64,000 nucleotides of DNA from assembly GCF_027942865.1 (NCBI RefSeq), contig NC_134507.1, positions 37,315,711 to 37,379,710 of the forward strand, read 5' to 3'. Within the stretch, counting starts at the first letter, position 1. Each line of letters starts with the position of its first letter. The notes under the pieces were generated by a model, which was given only the letters and a program-made list of their open reading frames with translations, was not told the origin of the DNA and searched no databases. This DNA is from Odontesthes bonariensis (Eukaryota > Chordata > Actinopteri > Atheriniformes > Atherinopsidae). Both the position numbers and the translations under genes were made by a program. Positions 54,195 through 64,000 of the stretch are shown here, in pieces.

Positions 54195-55424
54195 TAGAAA
54201 TGTAATCTCCCACTTAACCTGTACTTCCCTCTATGCCTGCACTCTGTTTCTGCACTGTCACCTCTGACAGAGCCTGGCTGATGCTTTTCCTTCTATGTAG
54301 CTTATTGTTAGCTTTGTTGTTAGCTGCATCGTTATATCCTCATTTCTAAGTTATATAAATATATAAATATATAAATAATATATAAATATATAAATAATAT
54401 ATATATATAATATATATAAAAATATAAGTTATATAAAATACATTGTTGCTCAGTTTTCCTCTGAGCCACAGAGATGGTCAGCTCTCATTGTGTCCAATAA
54501 CTGCAGCTTCTAAAGTGGATTTCATAGCACTGCTGCATCTCTGACAGTTATCAGATCATTTGGGTGGAAAAACATACATCACAACCCTCTGAATCTGCTT
54601 TCAGTCCCACTTGAACAGTCTCTCACAGTTTCAGACACAAAATGTGTCTTTTAGTTTGAATCTCAGCTGATATCTACAACAACTGTAGAGGGACTCATAT
54701 CATTTCACCAGCTGGTGTGAGAAACTTACAGAAACACCTCAGGAGCAGCACCTGGGATCTTTTGGGAGAGAAGGGGATTCTCTCCATGCTGATAGAGCTG
54801 GTAATAAATGAGTTCATGGATCCTACATATTACACAGTAAAACAATGATAAAGGTGCTTTCTGAGCCTTGACATCTTTTTCTTTTATTAGGAAAATGTTC
54901 CAAATTTGAATCCTATGGAGGGAGCCAATGAAGTAAAGATTGATGCATAAAAGCATTAAAAAGCTCTCCTGTAAGTTCTCTGTTCAAGTTTTATTTAGGT
55001 TCAGCTGTATGTTTCTCTTTGTGGAATCTTTAAGCCCTCATAGATCAGTCTGATCCCAACAGAAGTCTCGCAGGTTTACTTGGTTGCTGTAGTTCACTAA
55101 AGCAGGACTCTGAGCAGGGCCCTCCGCTAACAGGCTCCTCTCCTTTAGAGCCAGTGACAGGGTTGGCTTTGGGAGGTGACGTTGCTCTGTGCTTTAAAGA
55201 GCAGGCTTTAATCCACCAAACTTCAGTTGGATTTCTCCAGCTTGGCTTCCAATGAAAGAATTCAGCCATTGTGGAAATTTTAGTAAGGCACAGAGTCAGT
55301 TATTTTCTGAGGAGATAAGATGCTTTTAATAATATCTTGCAAGAGAGAACAACACAGATCAGAGTTCAGAGTTGCTCTGAGAATCTTAGGCGAAAACAAG
55401 TAGATACTAGAAAGCTGCAAGCAG
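54195..55424. other. No gene seen
   Basis: Includes an ATATAAAT-rich stretch (about 54350-54440). The 74-codon minus frame at 55045-55269 has no recognisable motif or splice context. Confidence 0.4.
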
Positions 55425-57960
55425 CTGTGAGCGGGACCGAGTGTGCGTACGTTGGGATGTGCGTACGTTGGGGCATGCGCTGGACGCTGGGGCTGTAGCT
55501 CTGCCCACACGCACGATATCCTCTGCGTACGTACGAGCACATAATAACCCCAATGCGGAGGGGTTTTATGAAAATTTCTAGGGGGCGCCACTGAGCCATT
55601 TAGCACCGCCCACACACAATACTCTTTACATACGTACGAGGTCGACAAGGCGGACGTGTGTACCAAGTTTCATGACTTTGCGATGATGATAAGGCTTTCA
55701 AATCACAAACGCCATCACACGATTTTCACCGCCTGAACACGCCCACACCGTTCAGCTAAAGAGTAATCTGGCCAAGTTTGGAGCTGTTACCATAAAATCT
55801 GTAGGAGGAGTTCGATCAAATGCGAGTTGTTGAAAAAAAAGACGTTTCCCATCACCAGTAGATGGCGCTGTAGGTGTATATCACTATCTTATATGTGCGC
55901 GTTCAGGTTGGGTCCAGCATTCACCGTATGACGTTTGAGACAGATTGGACAATGTGTGTGGGAGTTATAGGCGACTTAATTTTTTATGGCGAGTCATAAA
56001 TTTGAGGCGTCGCCACGGCCTCGCCCTTTGAGGTTTGAAAAAGTTGGCCAAAGATTTTTTCCCCCCATGTCTTAAGAGTAACCTGGCCAAGTTTCAAGTC
56101 TGTAGCATTAAATCTGTAGGACGAATTCGATCAAATGCGAGGTGTGGAAAAAAAGAGATGTTTCCAACCCCCAGCAGGTGGCGCTATAGGTGGATGTCGC
56201 TATGATAATATGTACACATTCAGGCTGGTTCCAGCATTCACCGAATGAAGTTTGGGACAGATTAAATAATGTATGTGGGAGTTATAAGCGACTTCATTTT
56301 TTGTGGCGAGTGATGGCGAGTCATCGAACTTTGAGGCGTCGCCACGGCCACGCCCTTTGAGGTTTGAAAAAGTTTCTCCATGAATCTTTCCCCCCATGTC
56401 TTAAGAGTAACCTGGCCAAGTTTGAAGTCTGTAGCATGAAATCTGTAGGACAAGTTCGATCTTATGCAAGGCGTGGAATCGGCCAAAAATGGCACGAAAA
56501 CGCACTTTCCATCCAAAATGGCCGCCTTCCTGTGGACGTGGCACCGTGATGGCATGAGACTTTTTGGTGCGTCTGGGCATGATGAATGAGTGTACCAAAT
56601 TTCGTTGTCTCACGCAAAACTAACCCCAATGTGTGGACCATTTTTAAGTACCCTAGGGGGCGCCACTGAGCCACTTTGCTCCGCCCACACACGATACCCT
56701 TCACATACGTACGAGGTTGTCAGGATGGACGTGTGTGCCAAGTTTCATGACGTTGTGATGATGATAAGGCTTTCAAATCACAAACACCATCACACGATTT
56801 TCACCGCCTGGCCACGCCCACATTGTTCAGAGTTTGGAAAAGTTTCTCCATGAATTTTTGCCCCCATGTCTTAAGAGTAACCTGGCTAAGTTTGAAGCTT
56901 GTAGCATTAAATCTGTAGGAGGAGTTTTATAAAATGTGAGGCGTGGCAAAAAAAGACGTTTCCGACCACCAGCAGGTGGCGCAATAGGAGGATGTCACTA
57001 TGATAATATGTACGCGTTCAGGCCGGGTCCAGCATTCACCGTTTGAAGTTTGGGACAGATTGGATAATGAGTGTGGAAGTTATAAGCGACTTAATTCTTC
57101 ATGGCGAGTCATAACTTTGAGGCGTCGCCACGGCCACGCCCTTTGAGGTTTGAAAAAGTTTCTCCATGACTCTTTTCCCCCTTGTCTTAAGAGTAATCTG
57201 GCCAAGATTGAAGCTTGTAGCATTAAATCTGTAGGACGAGTTCGATCAAATGCGAGATGTGGAAAAAAAGAGATGTTTCCAACCCCCAGCAGGTGGCGGT
57301 ATAGGTGGATGTCGTTATGATAATATGTACGCGTTCAGGCTGGGTCCAGCATTCACCGTATGAAGTTTGGGACAGATTGGATAATGTATGTGGGAGTTAT
57401 AAGCGACTTAATTTTTTTTGGCGTGTGATGGCGAGTCATCAAACTTTTAGGCGTCGCCACGGCCACGCCCTTTAAGTTTTGAAAAAGTTTCTCCATGATT
57501 TTATCCCCCCATGTCTTAAGAGTAACCTGGCCAAGTTTTAAGTCGGTAGCATGAAATCTGTAGGACAAGTTCAATCTTATGCAAGACGTGGAATTGGCCA
57601 AAAATGGCACGAAAACGCACTTTCCATCCAAAATGGCCGCCTTCCTGTGGACGTGGGACCATGGCGGCAAAAGACTTTTTTGTGCGTCTGGGAATGATGA
57701 ATGAGTGTACCAAATTTCATTGTCCTACGCGAAACTAACCCCATTGCGGGCACCATTTTTAAGCATTGTAGGGGGCGCTACAGAGTCAATGAGCGACTCC
57801 CAAAAATATAAAGTTTAGATTCTTTCATGTCGTCGACTGGCAGGTGGCGCTCGCAAAATTTCCTGAGTTTTCGCATACCTTTTGCAAAGAATCGGAAGAA
57901 GAATAATAATAATCCTTACAGATACAATAGGGTCCTTGCAGTTCCTGCTCGGTCCCTAAA
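55425..57960. repeat. Higher-order tandem repeat, ~1116-bp period with ~315-bp subunits
   Basis: A subunit (AAATCTGTAGGAGGAGTTCG ... AGCAGGTGGCGCTATAGG ... GGCGTCGCCACGGCCACGCC ... TTAAGAGTAACCTGGCCAAG) starts at about 55798, 56111 and 56447, and again at 56914, 57226 and 57563. Matching positions are 1115-1116 apart. The third subunit of each set has a different second half (CACGAAAACGCACTTTCCAT). The block begins GCTGCAAGCAGCTGTGAGCG and ends TTGCAGTTCCTGCTCGGTCC. These are inverted in style and may be the termini of a repetitive element. Non-coding. Confidence 0.88.
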
Positions 57961-58184
57961 TATACAGGTTATTACGTAATCGCTCCTTTGATATGTTCAA
58001 GCATTTGTTATCTATCTTTCCTCCCTTTCTACAGCGAAGGCGCCTCAGTATCGTGCCATCTTCCCTGTCAAACTCCTTAAAGTTGTTAAATCATAAGAGC
58101 ACAATACCCTCATTGAAAGAGGGAGAAAAGAGAAAAACAAGTGTCTTAAATGAGTTATTACCGGGTGATACAGAGTAACACTCA

Positions 58185-58713
58185 TACAATGTATATAGGA
58201 ATTAATTTTTCCCTTACAATAGAAAGATTGATTTTGAGTCCAATATGCTGCGGTGTAGTCAAAGTCGTCCTGGGTGTGAACTGTCAGTCCATCAGAAGTC
58301 AGAGTAATAGCTATATTTAATCTGCACACCAAATCTCTACCCATCAAATTTAAAGGACACAAAGGAGACACCAAAAAAGAATGTTTCAATTCCACTCCGT
58401 GATGCGTGGAACATTTTAAGGAAACCGAGAAGCCTTCTGTAACTGTTTCACCTGAAGCAGAGACAGAATGAACATAGCGACCACTAACTTTTGGCTTCTC
58501 GTTGATACATTTAGCTGATAAAACGGAGTGAGTTGCTCCTGAATCAACAACAAAAGAAATTTCTTCACCCATCACCATCATAGAAAACATAGGCATTCTT
58601 TTAAAAGCAGGGGTCTGTGTATGAAGATACGCGCCTGATAAAACAGCGGTGGCACCTTCTAAATGTATGATGGCCTCTGTAAGCAACCTATGTGAATCAG
58701 AATCATCATGCAA

Positions 58714-58756
<43 letters not shown>

Positions 58757-58980
58757 CTCACGCCCCTTGAGAGGTCTCTCCTCAATGCGAGTGGCAGCCG
58801 GATCCAGGGTCCCGTCCTCCACCCGTCAGTAGCCGTTGTCAGGTTGCTGCAATTTCTCTGGACATTCATTCCTCCAGTGTCCCAACTGTCCACAATTATG
58901 GCAAGCATCGGAGCGGGACCACTGTCCTCTTCCGCGACCTCTGCCTCGCCGTCCTCGGGAACCACGTTGATTGGTGCCAA
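58185..58980 (-). pseudogene. ERV protease region
   Basis: A minus-strand frame overlapping the end of gag by about 150 bases in another frame. The retroviral aspartic protease motif is SFVVDSGATHSVLS, and a later NLMGRDL matches the GRD-type flap and helix region. A TG/CA run (58716-58752) has been inserted in frame between gag and protease, giving a His-Thr repeat. RT does not follow. Confidence 0.8.
58716..58752. repeat. (TG)n microsatellite in ERV coding region
   Basis: About 18 TG units, read as Thr-His in the protease frame. Confidence 0.95.
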
Positions 58981-60079
58981 AATACAAAGTCAAGGCAACA
59001 CTATGCAACTCAGTCTCTCTTTTATCTACTTTTTTCTTCTTCCTGTCGGTGATAACGTCACCGCTGTGTAAAGCATATCTTCTCAGTTCCTCAAACCGTA
59101 CTCCATGTCTCCATCCATCATAAAAAGTCTTGGTTTGCGCAGCGATCTCGGGGAGAAGTCCTTCCGTGATGTACCCACACAGCATTTTCTCCCAGGGGCC
59201 CAAAACAGTAAAATCAGCGGGGCGTTCTAAACCCGAGTGTTTATTGAACGCTTCTTCCATGCGATGAAGAAAATCAGAGACAGTGTCATCAGGACGTTGT
59301 TTCACTTGTTGTAACACAGCACAATCACTCCTCTGTGGAAATGTTGTGATCAAATCAGCACACAGATGTTCTATGGCAGCATACCATGGGCCATTTCGAT
59401 GATTTAAATCGCCATCTTCACCACCTGTAGCCAGGAAAAGACGTACTGCAGGATTTGGCAACCTCAGTCCAAATAAATCTCCAGGTTTCATTTTTGCTGC
59501 AAGGAGCCGGCGAATTTCTGTCCCCGTAGGTCTCATCTCATGGCATAAAGCTTTAAGTTCTGCAGCGAACTTTCTACCGTCCTCCACAGGATCCGGGAGG
59601 AGGGCAGCGCTGGCTTGGATGTCAGCTGCAGTCCATGGTCTGAACACCAACTGAGGTTCATCAGTTCCGGCCACTTCCAGCATAGGGAAAATATTAACCG
59701 CTTCCTCCACTTCTCGCTTTTTTCCATTTCGTAGCCATGAAGCCAAGGTAAGTTTAGGAGAAGAGCGTACATTTGATCTCTGGCCCTTCGATGATCCCGG
59801 TAGTTGCCAATCTGCAGACTTTTCTTCCTGTACTTCGGGCTGATGTGCGGATTGATCCGCGGGCTGACTTCCAGGCCGATTTCCAGGCTGACGCACGGGC
59901 TGTGGAGGGGGACGGGAGTCTAGATCCAGGTCAGCCATCTGGAGGGCCTGCAAATACATTTGTAATGGAGCATAAGCAAAAGAGGGTGAAGAATCACTAG
60001 GTCTATATGGAGGTGGAAACGTGGGATCATCAACAGTATGACCAGCGTTGTCATGTCTGTTACCCACGTCCCCGGACAA
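58826..60079 (-). pseudogene. ERV gag polyprotein (capsid and nucleocapsid)
   Basis: A 417-codon frame: Pro-rich N-terminal third; capsid with RPWTAADIQASAALLPDP in p30 style; major homology region QRPDDTVSDFLHRMEEAF; then a basic Arg/Gly stretch and the zinc knuckle CHNCGQLGHWRNEC just before the stop. It would assemble the particle shell and package RNA. The matrix part lies in a separate frame upstream (60207-60410), so gag is broken once. Confidence 0.88.
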
Positions 60080-60206
60080 ATCTTTCCCCCCCTGCCATCT
60101 GTTTCAGTTCAGACTTTCTTATGTACGGCTTCTGTAATCCATTCATTCCAACACTTTACCCATATTTCTCTGATCTAAATCTTGTTTTTTAATTTTATTC
60201 TTATTT

Positions 60207-60410
60207 TTATTTTTCTCCGAATCTCCATCCATCAACTCTTTTACTTTGTTTAATTGGTTCACACTCAAACTTCCACCCTGTGGAAAACCTATTTTCCCAA
60301 ATTAAAGCACATTTAACACAATCATCTCCACCTTTTTCTTTCATCATTTTATAAATTGCAGAGTCTGGAGAAGAAGGCACCTCTGATGCCTTTGAGGTTC
60401 CGGAACCCAT
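60207..60410 (-). pseudogene. ERV gag matrix N-terminus
   Basis: 67 codons starting MGSGTSK, with Gly2 as a likely myristoylation site, as in retroviral matrix proteins. It ends in a stop 128 bases before the main gag frame, so a frameshift separates them. A T run of about 23 bases lies just upstream (about 60411-60430). Confidence 0.7.
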
Positions 60411-60878
60411 TTTTTTTTTTTTTTTTTTTTACCCTTATTTCAGCAACGCGTCCGTCGTCTGGCTTCCTCCTTTATTAGGTGTAGGAAGTACAAAAACCAC
60501 CCGCAAAACTCTTTGTTTTGCTATGTCCTATTGTTACCAATCAGGACCCTCTCTGTATTCCTTACAGGGTAACTGGCCATCCAGCCGGTGTCCTCCTCTC
60601 TCACTCCGCAGCTGAATCAATTAATTAGGAGGTGATGGTTAATGCGAAAAAGTAAAACAAGAAAACTTTAAAAAAAAAAAAACAACAACATATATACATA
60701 TATATTAGAGCAACTTCTCACCCAGATATATTTGTAAATCTATGGTCTGGATTCGATCGGCCAGAAACCGCCAGCAGGCTCTAGGACTCCCCTCTTTCAA
60801 CGTAGGTGGACTGAGGACAATTTTGGGTCTCCAGGCTGGCCAAGCGTCCTTATCCCCTGCTGCGTTCCTCTGGCACGT

Positions 60879-60899
60879 CGAATCCTGTTCGTGACGCCA
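60879..60899 (-). promoter_or_regulatory. ERV primer-binding site, tRNA-Ser type
   Basis: TGGCGTCACGAACAGGATTC on the minus strand, four bases after the LTR end. It is complementary to the 3' end of a tRNA-Ser (CGA family as I recall it). Confidence 0.8.
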
Positions 60900-60903
60900 A
60901 GGT

Positions 60904-61366
60904 TGTAGTGGATTTTTTTATCAAGGTGGATAAGAAGAAGTGGATAACAAGACAAAATCCAGATTTTGTCTTCCCTTATATTTATTCAAAGGCAGAATAG
61001 AGCATTTGAATAGTCCCTTGTCTGCAAAAGTCAAGACAGAGAGAGACGAGGAGAAATACACATTTTTCCTTTATACTCCAATTGGGGTGGGGGGCTATCT
61101 TCAAAGAACAAATAAGGCCCCCTCGCTCTGTGCTCTGTTCTATATCTGAGATAGGATAGATTTCGAGGCCCCTCTTTATGATCCCCTTTAGTTAATCCCC
61201 CCAGAAAGTATCAACCATAAACCTTTCCCCCAATGGAGTAAAAATCTGTTTTCCCTCACTGACCATACAGAAGGGGTCACAGGTTGAATAGGTCAGAGGG
61301 AAAGCAACAGACTTTGGATCAAATGAGACAACTAATACAACTAGTACTTACTACTAAAATACTACA
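60904..61366 (-). repeat. ERV 5' LTR
   Basis: 463 bp starting TGTAGTATTTTAG and ending ATCCACTACA on the minus strand, so the ends are short inverted repeats TGTAGT/ACTACA. The right position relative to the PBS supports both borders. Confidence 0.75.
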
Positions 61367-64000
61367 ACTAAGAATTTTCCCATCACAATACCATCATACT
61401 TTTCTTTTTTATACCTTTCCCTTCCACTTACCCTGAGCCTAAAGTCACAAGACCAGAGCTCTAACCCTGAGGTCAGCGTATTTTGAGTACAGGTAATTCA
61501 CTTTTACAGGGTTATTATTACTTTGTACACTGGTGGATTAACTGAGTTAGTTCACTGGAAACTACACTATTGGGATAATAGGGTTCCATTGTTCACAGGG
61601 TCTCATAAATGTTCACCTTTTTTCATAAGTTTTTTTCCTTACGTTATGGTTTAAATACTTAATCTTACATTGAGGTATTTTTCTATATACCTTTCCCTTC
61701 TACTTGGCCCTTACGCTCCTCTTCAATGCTATGCTATCTGCCCTTTTATGCTATGCTATGCTGCGCTGTTCTATGCTAACTGTTCTACGCTAATCTTCTC
61801 TGCCATCCCTCAGAGTTCACCTGGAGGTCATCAGCTCTGTTCCAGCACCTTTTGTCTTTGTGCGCTCGTTGTTCCTGCTCCTTCTCACCCGGAGATCCTC
61901 CTACATTTTTATTAATGACTTTACAAATGCCCGTTTGTCACAGTTGATGAGGAATGCCGCTGTTGAAAGGAGTAATTAGCATTTGGGCCCCGAGCAGACC
62001 TCCACTGATTTGTAATCATTAAAGTTATTTTAGCCTTGAGGAGTTTCTTTTGTGACTAAATGTTACAAATGAAGACATTTCCCCATAACTTAGAGCCTCC
62101 ACCTATCCTTCAGAGACTTTAGGCATGTGTCCAGGATGGCGAGGGGAAAGACTCTCACACTCGGGGGCGCCTCAGGGCTCCAGGCTGGGACCTCACACTG
62201 ACAGAAGGTAAAACAGTTCAGTTTCTCCCTCAGAAAGAAAGCTCAAAGCTGCACCTCAACCACACCTTACAGCATCTCGTTGGGACGGGGAGGCCATAAG
62301 ACGGGAAACTTTATCATTAACTAGGTGAATGTGATTTTATGCTAAAATTTTATCAACATTTAAATGAATCAAACAAAATCAGTTTTGTAAATGAGCTCAG
62401 TTGAATTCAACTCAACAATACTCATTAATCCCTGAAGGTAAATTATATCCCTGCAGGATTAGTTATTATTAAAGATCAGCTGCTGTTACAGAGAACTAAA
62501 TAAAATGTAATCAGCTGAAGTGTAGCAGAGAGGAAGGTGTGGTAGAAACCTTCAGAGGTCTCCATCAGTGGGCTGGGCTGTTGTTTCTGTAGCTTAGCAA
62601 CAGCTCAGCTGATGATGTCACACACAGCGTCAGCAGGTAACTCAGGTGAACTCTGTCAGCAGACAACATGGACAGAAACTCACAGCCAGCAGTTCAACAT
62701 CTGGGGTGCAGAGACGCTCCTTCTCAGTGACACGTCCAGGATTACAACATCTGTTGTTAACCAGCTCTGTGATCCTCCTCCTTTCCTGTTACCGCTCTGT
62801 CTGCAGTCTCTGTCTGACAGCCCTGCGTAACATTCAGTCGCTACAGCGACTGTCTTGCATTTCTGGTGGCTACTTCCTGTTCAGCCAGGACCGTAGCGCC
62901 AGTCGCTAACACACAAAAGTCACCGCTGATCATATCTTTTGGACAAAGTGGGATTTGTCAGTGAGATTCTCCCACTGTGAGCGGCAGAAAGCGCTTTCTA
63001 AGAAACTCTTAAGGACATAATAGCTGTGGGGACGTAGTTACCACAAAAACACAATACAACTCCAAGTCTGTGCTGAACATTTTCCACTGAAATGCTCAGG
63101 GTACGCCAAACACAGTCAGCTTAAAACTAAAGGGAACAAAAACAGCCTGAAGCAGGTTTAAATCATCAGCGTTTGAGTTTGTAGATACAATCCAAAAAAG
63201 TATAAGGGTGTCGTGTGCACACTCTGCCACCAGGTGTTCTGGGTAAGTTGTGTAGCCGTCGGGGCAGAAGAAGAAGAAGAAGAAGAGTTGTGGACTAAAA
63301 CAACGTGAGCAGCGCGACTGAGAGCATCTGAGATTACAGCAGAATGTCTGTTTGGTAAATCTGCTCAGTACCTGATTGTGTGAGTAACTGAGCAGTTGTA
63401 GAAGCAACAAACAGATCAGTTCAGTTTTCTCCTGTTAAACGGTTCAATTTAAAGTACCGTTAGCCTGCTTAGCTGCCTTTTCCCTCAGTGCAGCCATGAC
63501 GTTTGGACTAAAATGCGTTCACACATCTGATTCCAACACAACAGACATTTGAAAGAGTTTCACAGCTTGAAGTTGAGCCTCGTGCCCTTTTAGTGTTGGA
63601 ACAGCCTTAACTTTCAGCTTCAGTCATGAGCATCATACAGCTGTCTGGCAAGTACAGGGAACAACTCCAAACCTTTTTCAGACTGCGTTAAAGATTTCTG
63701 AGTCTTTGGGGAAGATGATATGGGTCAACTTAACCTCGTAACCAAACACACGTTTTCTTCAAAAATATCTGTGTAGCAAGAACAGGAAAAGCACGAGAAA
63801 AGTTAACATCTGACCTTTAATGAAATGCAGAACAATGAAATACAGACGAGTGTAAAGCGCGACTTCACATCAAACTGAAATGATATATTGCTTCTTCAGA
63901 TGTTTACATAAATACCCACAGCTGGTGCAAAGCTACTTTGTGGATCTTAACTTTAAACAAAACAAATATGTTCAGTATAACAGAATAAACATGTTTATAC
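61367..64000. other. No gene recognised up to the window end
   Basis: Short frames only (longest 104 codons, 63096-63410, minus, no motif). A GAA-triplet run lies at about 63268-63290. A CTATGCTATG-rich stretch lies at 61725-61790. An exon of a gene extending past 64000 cannot be excluded. Confidence 0.4.

Larger units (their letters stand above)
57990..61366 (-). mobile_element. Endogenous retrovirus (class I-like), gag-pro with one LTR
   Basis: Minus strand order: LTR (60904-61366), PBS (60879-60899), gag leader and matrix start (60410), main gag (60079-58826), protease (58980-58185). Integrase, envelope and most of pol are absent, and no second LTR is found. Retroviral rather than gypsy features are an MGxG N-terminus suited to myristoylation, a p30-like capsid with a major homology region, and a single C-x2-C-x4-H-x4-C knuckle. 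The frame changes and truncation make it a dead relic. Confidence 0.85.

Noticed and set aside
55045-55269. 74-codon minus-strand frame as a gene
   Set aside because: No recognisable motif, promoter or splice site. Conserved reading not testable here.
62646-63410. Frames of 87 and 104 codons near the window end
   Set aside because: Composition unremarkable, no motif, no exon signals I trust.

Overview
The window looks like nuclear DNA of a teleost fish, probably a percomorph. It holds spliced genes with short introns, tRNA genes and an SRP (7SL) RNA gene. It also holds a dense mix of fish-type transposons: a Tx1-like LINE, an L2-like LINE, Ty3/gypsy, an endogenous retrovirus, and hAT, Tc1, PIF/Harbinger and TTAA-target elements with THAP proteins. 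Nothing is bacterial or viral in organisation. Most open frames come from decayed mobile elements.

Layout. 1-5 kb: a frameshifted Tx1-clade LINE split by a small TA-flanked element, then C/A-rich sequence. 5.4-6.8 kb: a tandem repeat and a two-exon THAP gene remnant. 7.7-17 kb: nested minus-strand Ty3/gypsy pieces with an LTR-like insert and two copies of one hAT family; the second copy holds a further hAT. 17.8-19.2 kb: Tc1 transposase fragments. 19.5-23.8 kb: no gene seen. 23.8-25.8 kb: a minisatellite, a Harbinger left end and a broken transposase. 26.4-31.4 kb: a pol III cluster of tRNA-Asp, two tRNA-Thr, three tRNA-Pro, a tRNA-Leu fragment and one 7SL RNA gene. 32.3-34.1 kb: secreted-protein gene 1. 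36.3-38.5 kb: repeat units and a Harbinger right end with its Myb-like gene remnant. 40.3-41.5 kb: secreted-protein gene 2. 42.05-45.88 kb: a four-level nest of elements. 47.2-48.2 kb: a small element with a 7-8 bp target duplication. 49.1-51.9 kb: secreted-protein gene 3, whose first intron holds a complete TTAA-flanked element with an open THAP exon. 54.1 kb: tRNA-Lys. 55.4-57.96 kb: a higher-order repeat. 58-61.4 kb: an endogenous retrovirus with gag, protease, PBS and one LTR. 61.4-64 kb: no gene recognised.

The main host signal is three small secreted-protein genes (353, 186 and 134 codons). They share one architecture: a tiny first coding exon, an exon finishing the signal peptide, the same intron phases (2 then 1), Ser/Gly/Gln-rich coding exons, and a roughly 70-nt intron in the 3' UTR just after the stop. 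I derived splice sites by hand, and each model closes in frame. Their products are not similar enough to any family I know to be named. The other prominent structure is the pair of Harbinger ends that bracket 14.4 kb containing the pol III cluster and gene 1.
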